Source: Flagellimonas sp. S3867
GTDB taxonomy: Bacteria; Bacteroidota; Bacteroidia; Flavobacteriales; Flavobacteriaceae
Reading direction: 5' to 3'
NCBI RefSeq assembly: GCF_014698935.1
Contig: NZ_JACVMN010000002.1
Span: 372,001-436,000, forward strand
DNA length: 64,000 bases
How positions within the stretch are numbered: the stretch's first letter is position 1; the number at the start of each line of letters is the position of its first letter. A program made the translations under genes and the position numbers. Below are positions 27,668 through 35,572 of this stretch, piece by piece. The notes under the pieces were generated by a model that did not search any database, was not told where the DNA came from, and saw only the letters and a program-made list of their open reading frames with translations.

Positions 27668-27842
27668 GTTTGACTAAAACCTTCCTTTTTGCTCAAATCA
27701 ACATTCATTTTGGCATATTTGCCCCCTTTTATGGTGCATATTTACATTAACTTTGAAATCACTGCTTGTCCAATTTCGTACTTGGTAAACGTCTATGAAT
27801 AAAGTCTATACATTTTAAAATTAACTTTAAACTATAACAAAA

Positions 27843-28454
27843 ATGAAAAAACTGATTTTACCACTGGTTGCTATATTACTTTTAAGTTTCAGTGCAGATA
27901 CTTTCAAACTATCGGATGATGACCGCAAAATGGCTGTTGATCATTTGAAGAAAACTCGTAACGAAATGTCCAATGTTCTCCATGGACTTTCGGAAGAACA
28001 ACTAAACTTTAAAGCAGAAGAGGATGCATGGTCCATTGCAGAATGTGTTGAGCACCTTGCAATTTCTGAAAATGCTTTTGGTGGAATGATCCAAAAAACG
28101 GTGGCCGCAGGTCCAAATCCTGCCCTTAAAGATTCTGTGAAATTTAAGGATGATCAACTTTTGGGCATCATCTCAGACAGATCTAAAAGAGTTAAGACCA
28201 GAGAACCTTTTGAACCAACGGGTAAGTTTGGTTCGCACGATGCTACTGTGAAAGCCTTTATGGACAAAAGAGATGAACACATCAACTACATTAAAACAAC
28301 AGATGACGATCTAAGAAATCGCTACAATTCCAATCTTCCTTTTGGAACGGTTGATGGTCTTCAAGTAGTTCTTTTTATGTCGGGACATACAGAACGACAT
28401 GTAAATCAGATGAAAGAAATAATGGCACACAAACTTTTCCCGAAGGGAAAGTAA
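27843..28454 (+). CDS. Exported DinB family protein
   Basis: The 203-residue protein has a signal peptide (LILPLVAILLLSFSADT) and a DinB-like four-helix bundle. The metal-site histidines are recognisable as His in ECVEHLAISENAF and the pair in MSGHTERHVNQMKEI. DinB/YfiT proteins bind a divalent metal and some act as thiol S-transferases. Why this one is exported is unclear; export of DinB-like domains is seen in Bacteroidota. A 12-bp terminator hairpin follows at 28477. Confidence 0.85.
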   Translation: MKKLILPLVAILLLSFSADTFKLSDDDRKMAVDHLKKTRNEMSNVLHGLSEEQLNFKAEEDAWSIAECVEHLAISENAFGGMIQKTVAAGPNPALKDSVKFKDDQLLGIISDRSKRVKTREPFEPTGKFGSHDATVKAFMDKRDEHINYIKTTDDDLRNRYNSNLPFGTVDGLQVVLFMSGHTERHVNQMKEIMAHKLFPKGK

Positions 28455-28476
28455 ACTAGTGTTAACACTTATTGGC

Positions 28477-28503
28477 AAACCCTTTCCATATTGGAAGGGG
28501 TTT
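28477..28503 (+). terminator. Rho-independent terminator
   Basis: AAACCCTTTCCA pairs with TGGAAGGGGTTT (12 bp, one G-U pair) around a 3-base loop, and TTATTTTTT follows. It lies 22 bp after the DinB stop and 40 bp before the SYLF gene. Confidence 0.85.
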
Positions 28504-28543
28504 ATTTTTTACCTTTAACCTTCATTTTTAAACACAATACTAT

Positions 28544-29074
28544 ATGAAATTAGTTAGACCTCTTGTGTTAATTTGCTTGATGTTGGCCACATCTGCAACA
28601 TTTGCCCAAAATAAGAAGGATAGAAAAATAATGAACGATGCCAAAAAGGCAAAAAAAACACTTTTAAAGGCGGATTCGGGACTTGAACGATTCTTTGATA
28701 ACTCTGCCGGCTATGTGATTTTCCCCAATGTTGGCAAGGGTGGGTTTATCATTGGCGGCGCCTCAGGCAATGGAGTGGTGTATGAAGGAGGTGCTAGTGT
28801 TGGAATGGCAGGCCTTAAAAAATTGAATATTGGATTGCAAGCTGGCGGACAGGCCATTATCGAAGTTATTTTCTTTGAAACCTCGGTGGACCTGCAACGT
28901 TTTAAGGAAGGAAAATTCGCTTTTGCCGCGGAAACTTCGGCGGTGGCTTTAAAGTCCGGAATAGCATTTAATGCAAAATATAAGGATGGGGTCGCGGTTT
29001 TTGCGCTTCCTAAGGCTGGTTTAATGGCTGATGCCTCCGTGGGTGGCCAAAAATTCAGTTATAAGCCGTTTTAA
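28544..29074 (+). CDS. Exported SYLF-domain (YSC84-like) lipid-binding protein
   Basis: The 176-residue protein has a signal peptide (LVLICLMLATSATFAQ). A SYLF domain follows: KADSGLERFFDNSAGYVIFPNVGKGGFIIGGASGNGVVYEGG, then the glycine-rich second half with GLQAGGQAIIEVIFF and ending in GGQKFSYKPF. SYLF domains bind phospholipids; in bacteria the exported form is associated with the envelope but its role is unclear. It converges on a beta-barrel gene with a shared bidirectional terminator. Confidence 0.88.
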   Translation: MKLVRPLVLICLMLATSATFAQNKKDRKIMNDAKKAKKTLLKADSGLERFFDNSAGYVIFPNVGKGGFIIGGASGNGVVYEGGASVGMAGLKKLNIGLQAGGQAIIEVIFFETSVDLQRFKEGKFAFAAETSAVALKSGIAFNAKYKDGVAVFALPKAGLMADASVGGQKFSYKPF

Positions 29075-29093
29075 CTTTATTAAAAGGTCATAA

Positions 29094-29132
29094 AAAATCC
29101 CAAGAGGCTGATTAAAAACTTCTTGGGATTTT
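29094..29132. terminator. Bidirectional terminator between convergent genes
   Basis: AAAATCCCAAGA at 29094-29105 pairs with TCTTGGGATTTT at 29121-29132 (12 bp, no mismatch, 15-base loop). The A-run on one side and T-run on the other serve both strands. Confidence 0.85.
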
Positions 29133-29152
29133 CTATTTTATGTGTAATTGAA

Positions 29153-29638
29153 TTAGAATTGGTATCTGATTCCAAGTCCTAGATCAAAGTCAAAATCACT
29201 GCCGTAGCCTTCATCACCAAAACCAATTTCTGGTCTAATATCCAAGGATAAAAGTAATGGAATCTTAAAGTTATACTCAATTCCGATATCCCCGGCCAAC
29301 AAGGCAAAGGTGCTCGATCCAACTCCATCAACATCTACATTTCCAAGTCCAGCACCAGCTCCTACGTACCAATGGAAAGATTGATCCAATGGGAAAACCC
29401 ATTGATAAAGACCTACGGCCTTAAAGGCATCATAAGCGTCACCGCTTCTAATCCCGAGAGCAAATTCCAATCTGTTATTCTCGGTAAGACCCAATTGATA
29501 GCTAATTTCAGCTCCCAAAGAATCAAAGCCGTCGTCGTCGCCGGCACGGATTCCAAGTGCATGTTTTGAAATTTCTTGGGCTTGGCCCTGAAAAACTAGT
29601 GCAAGACCCAAAACAAGGGTAAATAAAACGTGTTTCAT
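29153..29638 (-). CDS. Small outer-membrane beta-barrel protein
   Basis: The 161-residue protein has a signal peptide (VLFTLVLGLALVFQGQA) and alternating beta-strand sequence through to the terminal aromatic residue (DFDLGLGIRYQF), typical of an 8-stranded barrel (OmpX/OmpW-like size). It contains the repeated phrase LGIRAGDDD/LGIRSGDAY. No ligand site is visible. It is transcribed toward the SYLF gene. Confidence 0.78.
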   Translation of the reverse strand: MKHVLFTLVLGLALVFQGQAQEISKHALGIRAGDDDGFDSLGAEISYQLGLTENNRLEFALGIRSGDAYDAFKAVGLYQWVFPLDQSFHWYVGAGAGLGNVDVDGVGSSTFALLAGDIGIEYNFKIPLLLSLDIRPEIGFGDEGYGSDFDFDLGLGIRYQF

Positions 29639-29727
29639 AGTTATGGTTATTATGTTATGCTATGATTTACGTGAATATGTGAAGGATTGGACGTTTTGCA
29701 ACCCAAACGAAGCCCTCAAGGGGGCAT

Positions 29728-31089
29728 CTATTGCCTAACTCCTGGAGTAAAATCCTCAGGTGCATTTTGGGGCAATTTTGTTGTCCCCGAATCACCCGTA
29801 TCGTTAAAAATTGTCCACTCTTCAAAAGTGTATATGTGATTACCTTCGGTAATGTTAGCATTTCTTAAGGCCCTGCCATCTTCAAATTCGTGATTGGTGC
29901 CAGAACCATCTTCGCCAACTACTCCAAACCTATCAATAACGACCCCGAAGGGGTCTACCAATTCTAAATTGTCATCTCCATTGGAATCCGCCGGACTATT
30001 GGTCGACACTCCCATGTCCGGCGAAAAACCATACACTAACTCAAATTCGACAGCATTAGGAGAAATAACAAGAGTGTTTTTGGGCTCGACGACAAAACCG
30101 GATAAATCAATTGTAGAGCTCACCTCTGTCTTGTCATTGGTATAGCGTCTCAATGACCATTTATTCAAATCCAAAGGCTCTTCGGCAGCATTGTACAATT
30201 CAACAAATCTTGCTTTTGAATTATTATCAGGGTCCGCCAATTCAGAAATAAAAAACTGGGCTGAGGTAAATTCGGTAATAATTTCTGGGCAACGTTCATT
30301 TGAAAAGTCCAAGTCGTTACTACCTCTGATTATCAACTGGAACTCATCTTTGTCTTTTTGTAGAATTCCAATTATAGTTCCATTACCCTGGGGTAAAGGT
30401 TCATCTTGAAAATCTGAAAATCCGCTGTTGAACAAAACAATGGTATTCTCTTCACAATCTTTAAGTGTACGTTTGGTTTCCTGTCCAGAAGTGGCAAAAG
30501 TATTTCCAATTTCCCCATCAACCACTTCCATTCCGTCAACTCGAATTAAGGTATTTAGTCCTATGCTGTCCAGTTCTAAAAGTGTGGTCGATGTAGGTTC
30601 CACCGGCTCCAAATCTTCACATGATGGATATAGATGGTCCTTGATTTTAAGCGTGGGCAATCTACCAACAGAAATGTTTCCGAAAGAAGAAAATGTCCCG
30701 CCAAGTTCTATTATTGAGCCCGTCTTTTTAAGATATAATCCTTTAAGTTTTACAAAGAGCTTGCTCCCCAGCTTAAAAGATAAATGGGATTCCCTTAATT
30801 CTATCTCCAATTGAATCCCAGCTGATGGGTTGTTGGGTTTATCCTGAATCAACAGGGCATTGTAAAAATTTCCGCTTTTGTCTGAGGAAATCACATACCC
30901 TTCAATGATTACATCTTCATGTATTTGTATTGCTTCTTCTTGGCACATAGCTTCCAACTCGGCAAAGCTGATATTGGGTTCCAATTTCAAATTGCAGGCT
31001 TGTTTTGGCACATCGAATTCCGTACCCTCTACACATGACAACATTGTTCCCAAAATCAAAAAACCTCCTATTTTATTCTTAATTCTCAT
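29728..31089 (-). CDS. DUF5689 and lamin-tail domain lipoprotein
   Basis: The 453-residue protein begins with a lipoprotein signal (GGFLILGTMLSC, Cys19). A DUF5689-type OB-like domain follows (VIIEGYVISSDKSGNFYNALLIQD, then KLFVKLKGLYLKK). The C-terminal lamin-tail domain (FISELADPDNNSKARFVELYNAAEEPLDLNKWSLRRY) spans about residues 285-440. Both domains are recurrent on secreted nuclease-related proteins of Bacteroidota. The stop codon of the TonB receptor upstream is 9 bp before this start, so the two are one operon, with a divergent nuclease gene nearby. DNA or nucleotide binding at the surface is inference. Confidence 0.85.
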   Translation of the reverse strand: MRIKNKIGGFLILGTMLSCVEGTEFDVPKQACNLKLEPNISFAELEAMCQEEAIQIHEDVIIEGYVISSDKSGNFYNALLIQDKPNNPSAGIQLEIELRESHLSFKLGSKLFVKLKGLYLKKTGSIIELGGTFSSFGNISVGRLPTLKIKDHLYPSCEDLEPVEPTSTTLLELDSIGLNTLIRVDGMEVVDGEIGNTFATSGQETKRTLKDCEENTIVLFNSGFSDFQDEPLPQGNGTIIGILQKDKDEFQLIIRGSNDLDFSNERCPEIITEFTSAQFFISELADPDNNSKARFVELYNAAEEPLDLNKWSLRRYTNDKTEVSSTIDLSGFVVEPKNTLVISPNAVEFELVYGFSPDMGVSTNSPADSNGDDNLELVDPFGVVIDRFGVVGEDGSGTNHEFEDGRALRNANITEGNHIYTFEEWTIFNDTGDSGTTKLPQNAPEDFTPGVRQ

Positions 31090-31098
31090 ACGTTCTAT

Positions 31099-33834
31099 TT
31101 AAAAACTCACGGCTAGATTTAAAAAATAGGTGCGCCCAAAACCAAACCAATATTTGGGTCCAAATGAGGGGGTCCCACCTAGGTTATCATTATACATTTG
31201 AGCATAATTTCCATTTCTGCCTTGCTGGTAACCCCCTGTTTTAAAAATCTCATCAAAAAGATTGTTTATACTCAAAAAGGCGCTGACATATTTTTTGTCC
31301 AACAACCAAGATTTTCCTCCAACCAAATTGAGCAAATAGAAATCATTTAATTTTTGCTGTTTCAGTATTTCCCCAACATTTTCGTCAGTTGCATCTAAAA
31401 AACGTTCCCCCGTATCCGGGTCTAAAAGGAAACTATCGGTGTATCTGATTGTTGAGATATCGACATGATTACCTGCTAGATAATTTGTGGTTGCCCCTGC
31501 CCACCAATATTTGGGACTACGATATTCCACTCCTAATGCAAATGCTGTTTGAGGTCCTTGAGCTAGTTTTATGCCTTTAAGTTTAGCAATGCCCAAATCG
31601 ATGTTTCCATCCAGATTAATAAGGTCTTCTTCCTCTCCGGAAGTGTCAAAATTTATCTGTACTCTAGGATCGCTGGCATAAACATATTGCCCAAGATTAC
31701 CAGCTGCTGATAGTTTCACACTGGAAGAAACCTCGTATTGCATGCCAAATTCGATACCCCTGTGAAGTTTGTCCAATGCTGTAACCGCTTCTTGTACAAA
31801 ATCTGACCCCAAGCCTGATTCAACATAAAAGAAATTGATATCGGTAGTGTTTTGAAACCTAGTATAGTAAGCACTAATTCGGCCGCTGACATCTGGCAAG
31901 CGAATATGGTACCCCATATCAATTGAGTTAATGGTCTCACTCAAAATTTCTGGAACAACTTCGTTGTTTTCCCTCGGGTTGATGAATATATTCTGCATGG
32001 TTGGAGACCGTTCCATCAAGGCCCCATTTACTGTAAACCAATGTCGCGCAGAAAGGAAAAAAGAAGTTCCTCCTTTTAGTTTTATGTTGGAAAAGGAAAC
32101 TTTTTCGCTCTTGCCCAATGAGTTTTCCAAAAACCGTTCATTTTGGAATAATCCTTCTCTTTGTGTGCCAAAATTGTTGAGCGCTATAGATGCAAAACCA
32201 CTTACTTTGTTGAAATCTACCTGCAGCTGGCCAAATGCTTCCGTCTCGGAGGTATTTAGGTAATAATTATAGCTGAACTTCTCTTTTTCGACCTTGCCAA
32301 GATTTCCATTTAGGTCATTTCTAGTGTTTGAAAATGTGTCCAAATCCTCATGAATTTGGGCTCCCAACAAATCTTGTACTTCAGCATAATTTTCGGAGTT
32401 CATGGTTTTGTGATTAAGGCCAAAGCCCATTTTTATGTGTTCGTTTATGCTGTAATTGAAAGCGCTTGATAGGGTCAGTTGATGGCTCTTGGATATATCA
32501 TCATAGAACACATAGGCCGCTTTTCCATCATTATTGGCATTGGACCTATATAAAGATGCCCAGTCTAATGCGGAGTTCTCAAGGAATCCACTTTTGGCCA
32601 AACCAGCATTAGTAAAATCGGCACCTATGGGACTGTTCAAATAAAAGCTCGGAAGATATCTGTAATATGTGGGGTCTGGACTTGGTGCATTAAAATACCC
32701 CAGTCTACTTCTGGCATTTGAGCCAAATTGATAGGCAACGCCTGAGTTCCAGTTCCACTTCTTGAATTTCCCAAAATAGTTGAGCAAAAACAAGGGTTCA
32801 AAAATTTGTCGTTCCCGTGAATTTCTCATTTTATCATTATGATTCCCCCAATATGGATTGTATTTGTTGCCAATGAGTTCATATACCTCATCTGTAATTG
32901 CGGCAGACCGGCCTCTTCGGTTTTTGGCCAGGATTGAGGAAAGAGAAATGCTATGTTTTGAGTCGATTTTATACTCGGCGGCTCCAAAAAAGGAATATGC
33001 ATCATATAGCGTTCCTTCAACATATCCTGAACTGGCCCACCTTCGGGAAGAAGAAAAAGTATAGGCCAATCCATTTTGATTCTGTCCGGAATTATAGGTC
33101 GCCATAATTCTTCCCCTATAAGTTCGATTGGAAATGGAACTTGACAACCTAGTCCCTGGCCTTTGCTGGGACGGCCTTAAATCTATGTTGGTACTCCCCA
33201 ATAATCCGCCAAATGTATACCGATTTAGAGACAGGGTATTGGTGAATTCCTGATTTCGAGTTACATCATTAAGTCCTCCCCAATTGTTCCACTGCGGACG
33301 GCCATTAAAAAGTTTATTCATAGGAATTCCATTAAGCATTACAATTCCATTTCTAGAATCGTATCCCCTTACCCTAAAAAATGCCTGTCCAAAATCAAAT
33401 GCAGCACGACTCAAAAAAACATCTCTAGTGGATTGAAGCAATCCTGAAGATCCTGAAATAATTTCTCCATCATTGGATAAATCTCCTTCGGTAAGAGCAA
33501 TTAAGTTGTCTTCTTTTTCAGTCTGGAGGTCTTTCTCCAAAAAAATAATCCCCAAATCAAGGTGCTGATTTTCTAAAAACAGGGGAAGACGTTTCAATAC
33601 AAAGTCCGGACTACTAATGTTGAGTACATGTTCTCCTGTTAAAGAAGTTTCAATTTGAAATCGACCCTGAGTGTCGGTAAAAAATTCTTTGGAAAACTCC
33701 TGTATATAAATTACAGTATTGTGTATAGGTTTTTCTGTGACCTTGTCTTTTACAAATCCTGTAATGGTTATGTTTTGCTGGCCATAGAAGAATCCAGCAT
33801 AACAAAACACAGACAAGAACAAAGCAGTTCTCAT
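31099..33834 (-). CDS. TonB-dependent receptor with carboxypeptidase-regulatory-like domain
   Basis: The 911-residue outer-membrane receptor has a signal peptide, an N-terminal carboxypeptidase-like domain (TGFVKDKVTEKPIHNTVIYIQE, residues of about 25-105), a plug (FFRVRGYDSRNGIVMLNGIPMNK) and a long barrel ending in GRTYFLNLAVSF. There is no SusD partner; instead the DUF5689/lamin-tail lipoprotein follows by 9 bp and a divergent extracellular endonuclease lies across the promoter. That pattern suggests uptake of DNA-derived material, such as oligonucleotides or phosphate, which is inference. Confidence 0.9.
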   Translation of the reverse strand: MRTALFLSVFCYAGFFYGQQNITITGFVKDKVTEKPIHNTVIYIQEFSKEFFTDTQGRFQIETSLTGEHVLNISSPDFVLKRLPLFLENQHLDLGIIFLEKDLQTEKEDNLIALTEGDLSNDGEIISGSSGLLQSTRDVFLSRAAFDFGQAFFRVRGYDSRNGIVMLNGIPMNKLFNGRPQWNNWGGLNDVTRNQEFTNTLSLNRYTFGGLLGSTNIDLRPSQQRPGTRLSSSISNRTYRGRIMATYNSGQNQNGLAYTFSSSRRWASSGYVEGTLYDAYSFFGAAEYKIDSKHSISLSSILAKNRRGRSAAITDEVYELIGNKYNPYWGNHNDKMRNSRERQIFEPLFLLNYFGKFKKWNWNSGVAYQFGSNARSRLGYFNAPSPDPTYYRYLPSFYLNSPIGADFTNAGLAKSGFLENSALDWASLYRSNANNDGKAAYVFYDDISKSHQLTLSSAFNYSINEHIKMGFGLNHKTMNSENYAEVQDLLGAQIHEDLDTFSNTRNDLNGNLGKVEKEKFSYNYYLNTSETEAFGQLQVDFNKVSGFASIALNNFGTQREGLFQNERFLENSLGKSEKVSFSNIKLKGGTSFFLSARHWFTVNGALMERSPTMQNIFINPRENNEVVPEILSETINSIDMGYHIRLPDVSGRISAYYTRFQNTTDINFFYVESGLGSDFVQEAVTALDKLHRGIEFGMQYEVSSSVKLSAAGNLGQYVYASDPRVQINFDTSGEEEDLINLDGNIDLGIAKLKGIKLAQGPQTAFALGVEYRSPKYWWAGATTNYLAGNHVDISTIRYTDSFLLDPDTGERFLDATDENVGEILKQQKLNDFYLLNLVGGKSWLLDKKYVSAFLSINNLFDEIFKTGGYQQGRNGNYAQMYNDNLGGTPSFGPKYWFGFGRTYFLNLAVSF

Positions 33835-33942
33835 AGGCTCGCTATAGTAGGTTAATTAAATAAGTTTCGGGGCTATTATCTTTCGATATATGTACGAAAA
33901 ACAAACAATCTTACTTATTTTCGAGCAAAAAACAAAACCCAA

Positions 33943-34980
33943 ATGAAATTTTTTACCTACGTATTTGTGTTGACTTCCGTTTTTCATTCGGCACAATCCC
34001 AGAAAACTTACAGGGTTCGTTCTGTGGTTTTCTACAATGTTGAAAACCTTTTCGATACCAAAAATGATTCTCTAATCTTCGATGATGACCGTACGCCAGA
34101 AGGTCGTTATAAATGGACAGAGCTACGGTACAACAACAAAATTGAACATGTTTCGGAAGTGCTTTCCAAAATCACTGAAAATGTTACTGAAACATCGCCA
34201 GATATCATTGGACTTTGTGAAGTTGAAAACAAAACTGTTATTGAAGATTTAATTCAACATGACAATCTTATCAAGAAAAATTATGGCATCATACATTTTG
34301 ATTCACCTGATGAACGTGGTATCGATGTGGCTCTCCTTTTTAAGAAATCGGCATTTTTACCATCATCTTTTAAGAGTCATCGGCTGCTTTTGTTTGATGA
34401 TTTAGGGGAAAGGAATTACACCCGCGATCAACTTGTTGTTGGAGGAATGCTAGATGATGATGAGTTTTATTTTATTGTTAACCATTGGCCCTCAAGAAGG
34501 GGTGGAGCATCCAAAAGTAAACCCAATCGAATACGAGCCGCATTGCTAAACAAACGGATTATTGATTCTATTCAACGATTAAATCCTGATGCGAAAATCA
34601 TCAGCATGGGTGATTTAAATGATGACCCACGTGACGACAGCCTTAAAAAGATTTTAAAAACTCAAGGAAAAATTAAAAGGCTAGATAGTATTTCACTTTT
34701 TAATCCCATGGAGAAATTGTACAAAAAAGGAATTGGTTCATTGGCGTATCGAGACAAGTGGAATCTTTTTGATCAATTTTTTATGACTACAAACTTAGCA
34801 CAAAAAAACAGCGAGCGTTTTCGCTTTTGGAAAGCTGGAGTATACTCCCCTCCCTATTTAAAAGTGCAAAATGGAAAATATAAAGGTTATCCTTTAAGAA
34901 CCTATGTAGGAGGCACGTACACCGGCGGTTATAGCGACCATTTTCCCGTGTATTTGTTTTTGATCAAGGAAACAGAATAA
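33943..34980 (+). CDS. Exported endonuclease/exonuclease/phosphatase family protein
   Basis: The 345-residue protein has a signal peptide (FTYVFVLTSVFHSAQS) and an EEP fold. Metal and catalytic residues are seen in YNVENLF, GLCEVENKTV (Glu), NHWPSRRGG (His-Trp-Pro), MGDLNDDPRDDS (Asp-x-Asn) and YSDHFPVYLF (Asp-His). This combination is that of secreted DNase I-like enzymes. It is divergent from the TonB receptor-DUF5689 operon across a 108-bp gap. An exported phosphodiesterase or DNase supplying the receptor is plausible. Confidence 0.9.
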   Translation: MKFFTYVFVLTSVFHSAQSQKTYRVRSVVFYNVENLFDTKNDSLIFDDDRTPEGRYKWTELRYNNKIEHVSEVLSKITENVTETSPDIIGLCEVENKTVIEDLIQHDNLIKKNYGIIHFDSPDERGIDVALLFKKSAFLPSSFKSHRLLLFDDLGERNYTRDQLVVGGMLDDDEFYFIVNHWPSRRGGASKSKPNRIRAALLNKRIIDSIQRLNPDAKIISMGDLNDDPRDDSLKKILKTQGKIKRLDSISLFNPMEKLYKKGIGSLAYRDKWNLFDQFFMTTNLAQKNSERFRFWKAGVYSPPYLKVQNGKYKGYPLRTYVGGTYTGGYSDHFPVYLFLIKETE

Positions 34981-34981
34981 G

Positions 34982-35033
34982 ATTCCCGCTTTGCACCTCC
35001 GCTAAAGTTTTAGGCACACGCGGTCGTGGGAAT
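34982..35033. repeat. REP-like palindromic intergenic element
   Basis: ATTCCCGC (34982-34989) pairs with GTGGGAAT (35026-35033) with one G-U pair, and inner CCGC/GCGG can also pair. It resembles the ATTCCCGC...GGGAAT repeats common between convergent genes in bacteria. It fills the 66-bp gap between two convergent genes, so it may simply be a bidirectional terminator without T-runs. Confidence 0.4.
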
Positions 35034-35046
35034 GATATTTAAGATT

Positions 35047-35484
35047 TTAACTAAACCACTGATTCCAAGGAATACGCGTTAAAATCAATAGCAGTCCAAA
35101 ACCGTACAACATGGCAATGCTCTTGAATTTTGCCACACTCTCATTTTTCTTTTTATGGCGAGACCATCCTATAGTAATCAAAGCAACAGCCAAAATGTTG
35201 ATAAAGGGATGTTCCACAGCCAATAAACGAGCCGCCGAATTTAAACCGCCCATTCCCAAAGTTTGGATGGCCTTAAGACCATTTGCAGAAACAAAGAACA
35301 AAATCAACCCAATGACCAATTGCATATGGGTTAAAATCAGGGCAAAAAGACTAATCCTTAAATCTTTATGCATGGTAAACTCCTTTTTTCCCAGCCAGCC
35401 CATTAGGGCGTTGAAAACTGCAAAAATTAAAAGTGCCAATACTATATAGGCAAAGTAAGAGTGAAGTGAACGTAAAATTTCCAT
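35047..35484 (-). CDS. Four-helix membrane protein of unknown function
   Basis: The 145-residue protein (start at MEILRSLHSYFAY) has four hydrophobic helices: YIVLALLIFAVFNALMGW, ISLFALILTHMQLVIGLILFF, FINILAVALITIGW and SIAMLYGFGLLLILTRI. Histidines sit near helix ends (LHSYFAY, THMQLV, VEHPF), so haem binding like small cytochrome-type membrane proteins is possible but not shown. The frame is open upstream to 35523, but the ATG at 35484 gives a better N-terminus. A strong terminator separates it from the TonB receptor gene upstream, so it has its own promoter or low read-through expression. Confidence 0.75.
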   Translation of the reverse strand: MEILRSLHSYFAYIVLALLIFAVFNALMGWLGKKEFTMHKDLRISLFALILTHMQLVIGLILFFVSANGLKAIQTLGMGGLNSAARLLAVEHPFINILAVALITIGWSRHKKKNESVAKFKSIAMLYGFGLLLILTRIPWNQWFS

Positions 35485-35525
35485 GGGTAAAGTTTGAATT
35501 CTAAAAGTAAGGATTTTAGCCATAA

Positions 35526-35551
35526 AAAAACCCGCCGATCGGCGGGTTTTT
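35526..35551 (-). terminator. Terminator of the TonB receptor gene, perfect palindrome
   Basis: AAAAACCCGCCGA followed at once by its reverse complement gives a 26-bp perfect palindrome, 22 bp after the TonB receptor stop. In RNA it would fold with a short tetraloop made from the centre and end in U5. Confidence 0.88.
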
Positions 35552-35572
35552 CAAAATGTTGGATAAGAACTC

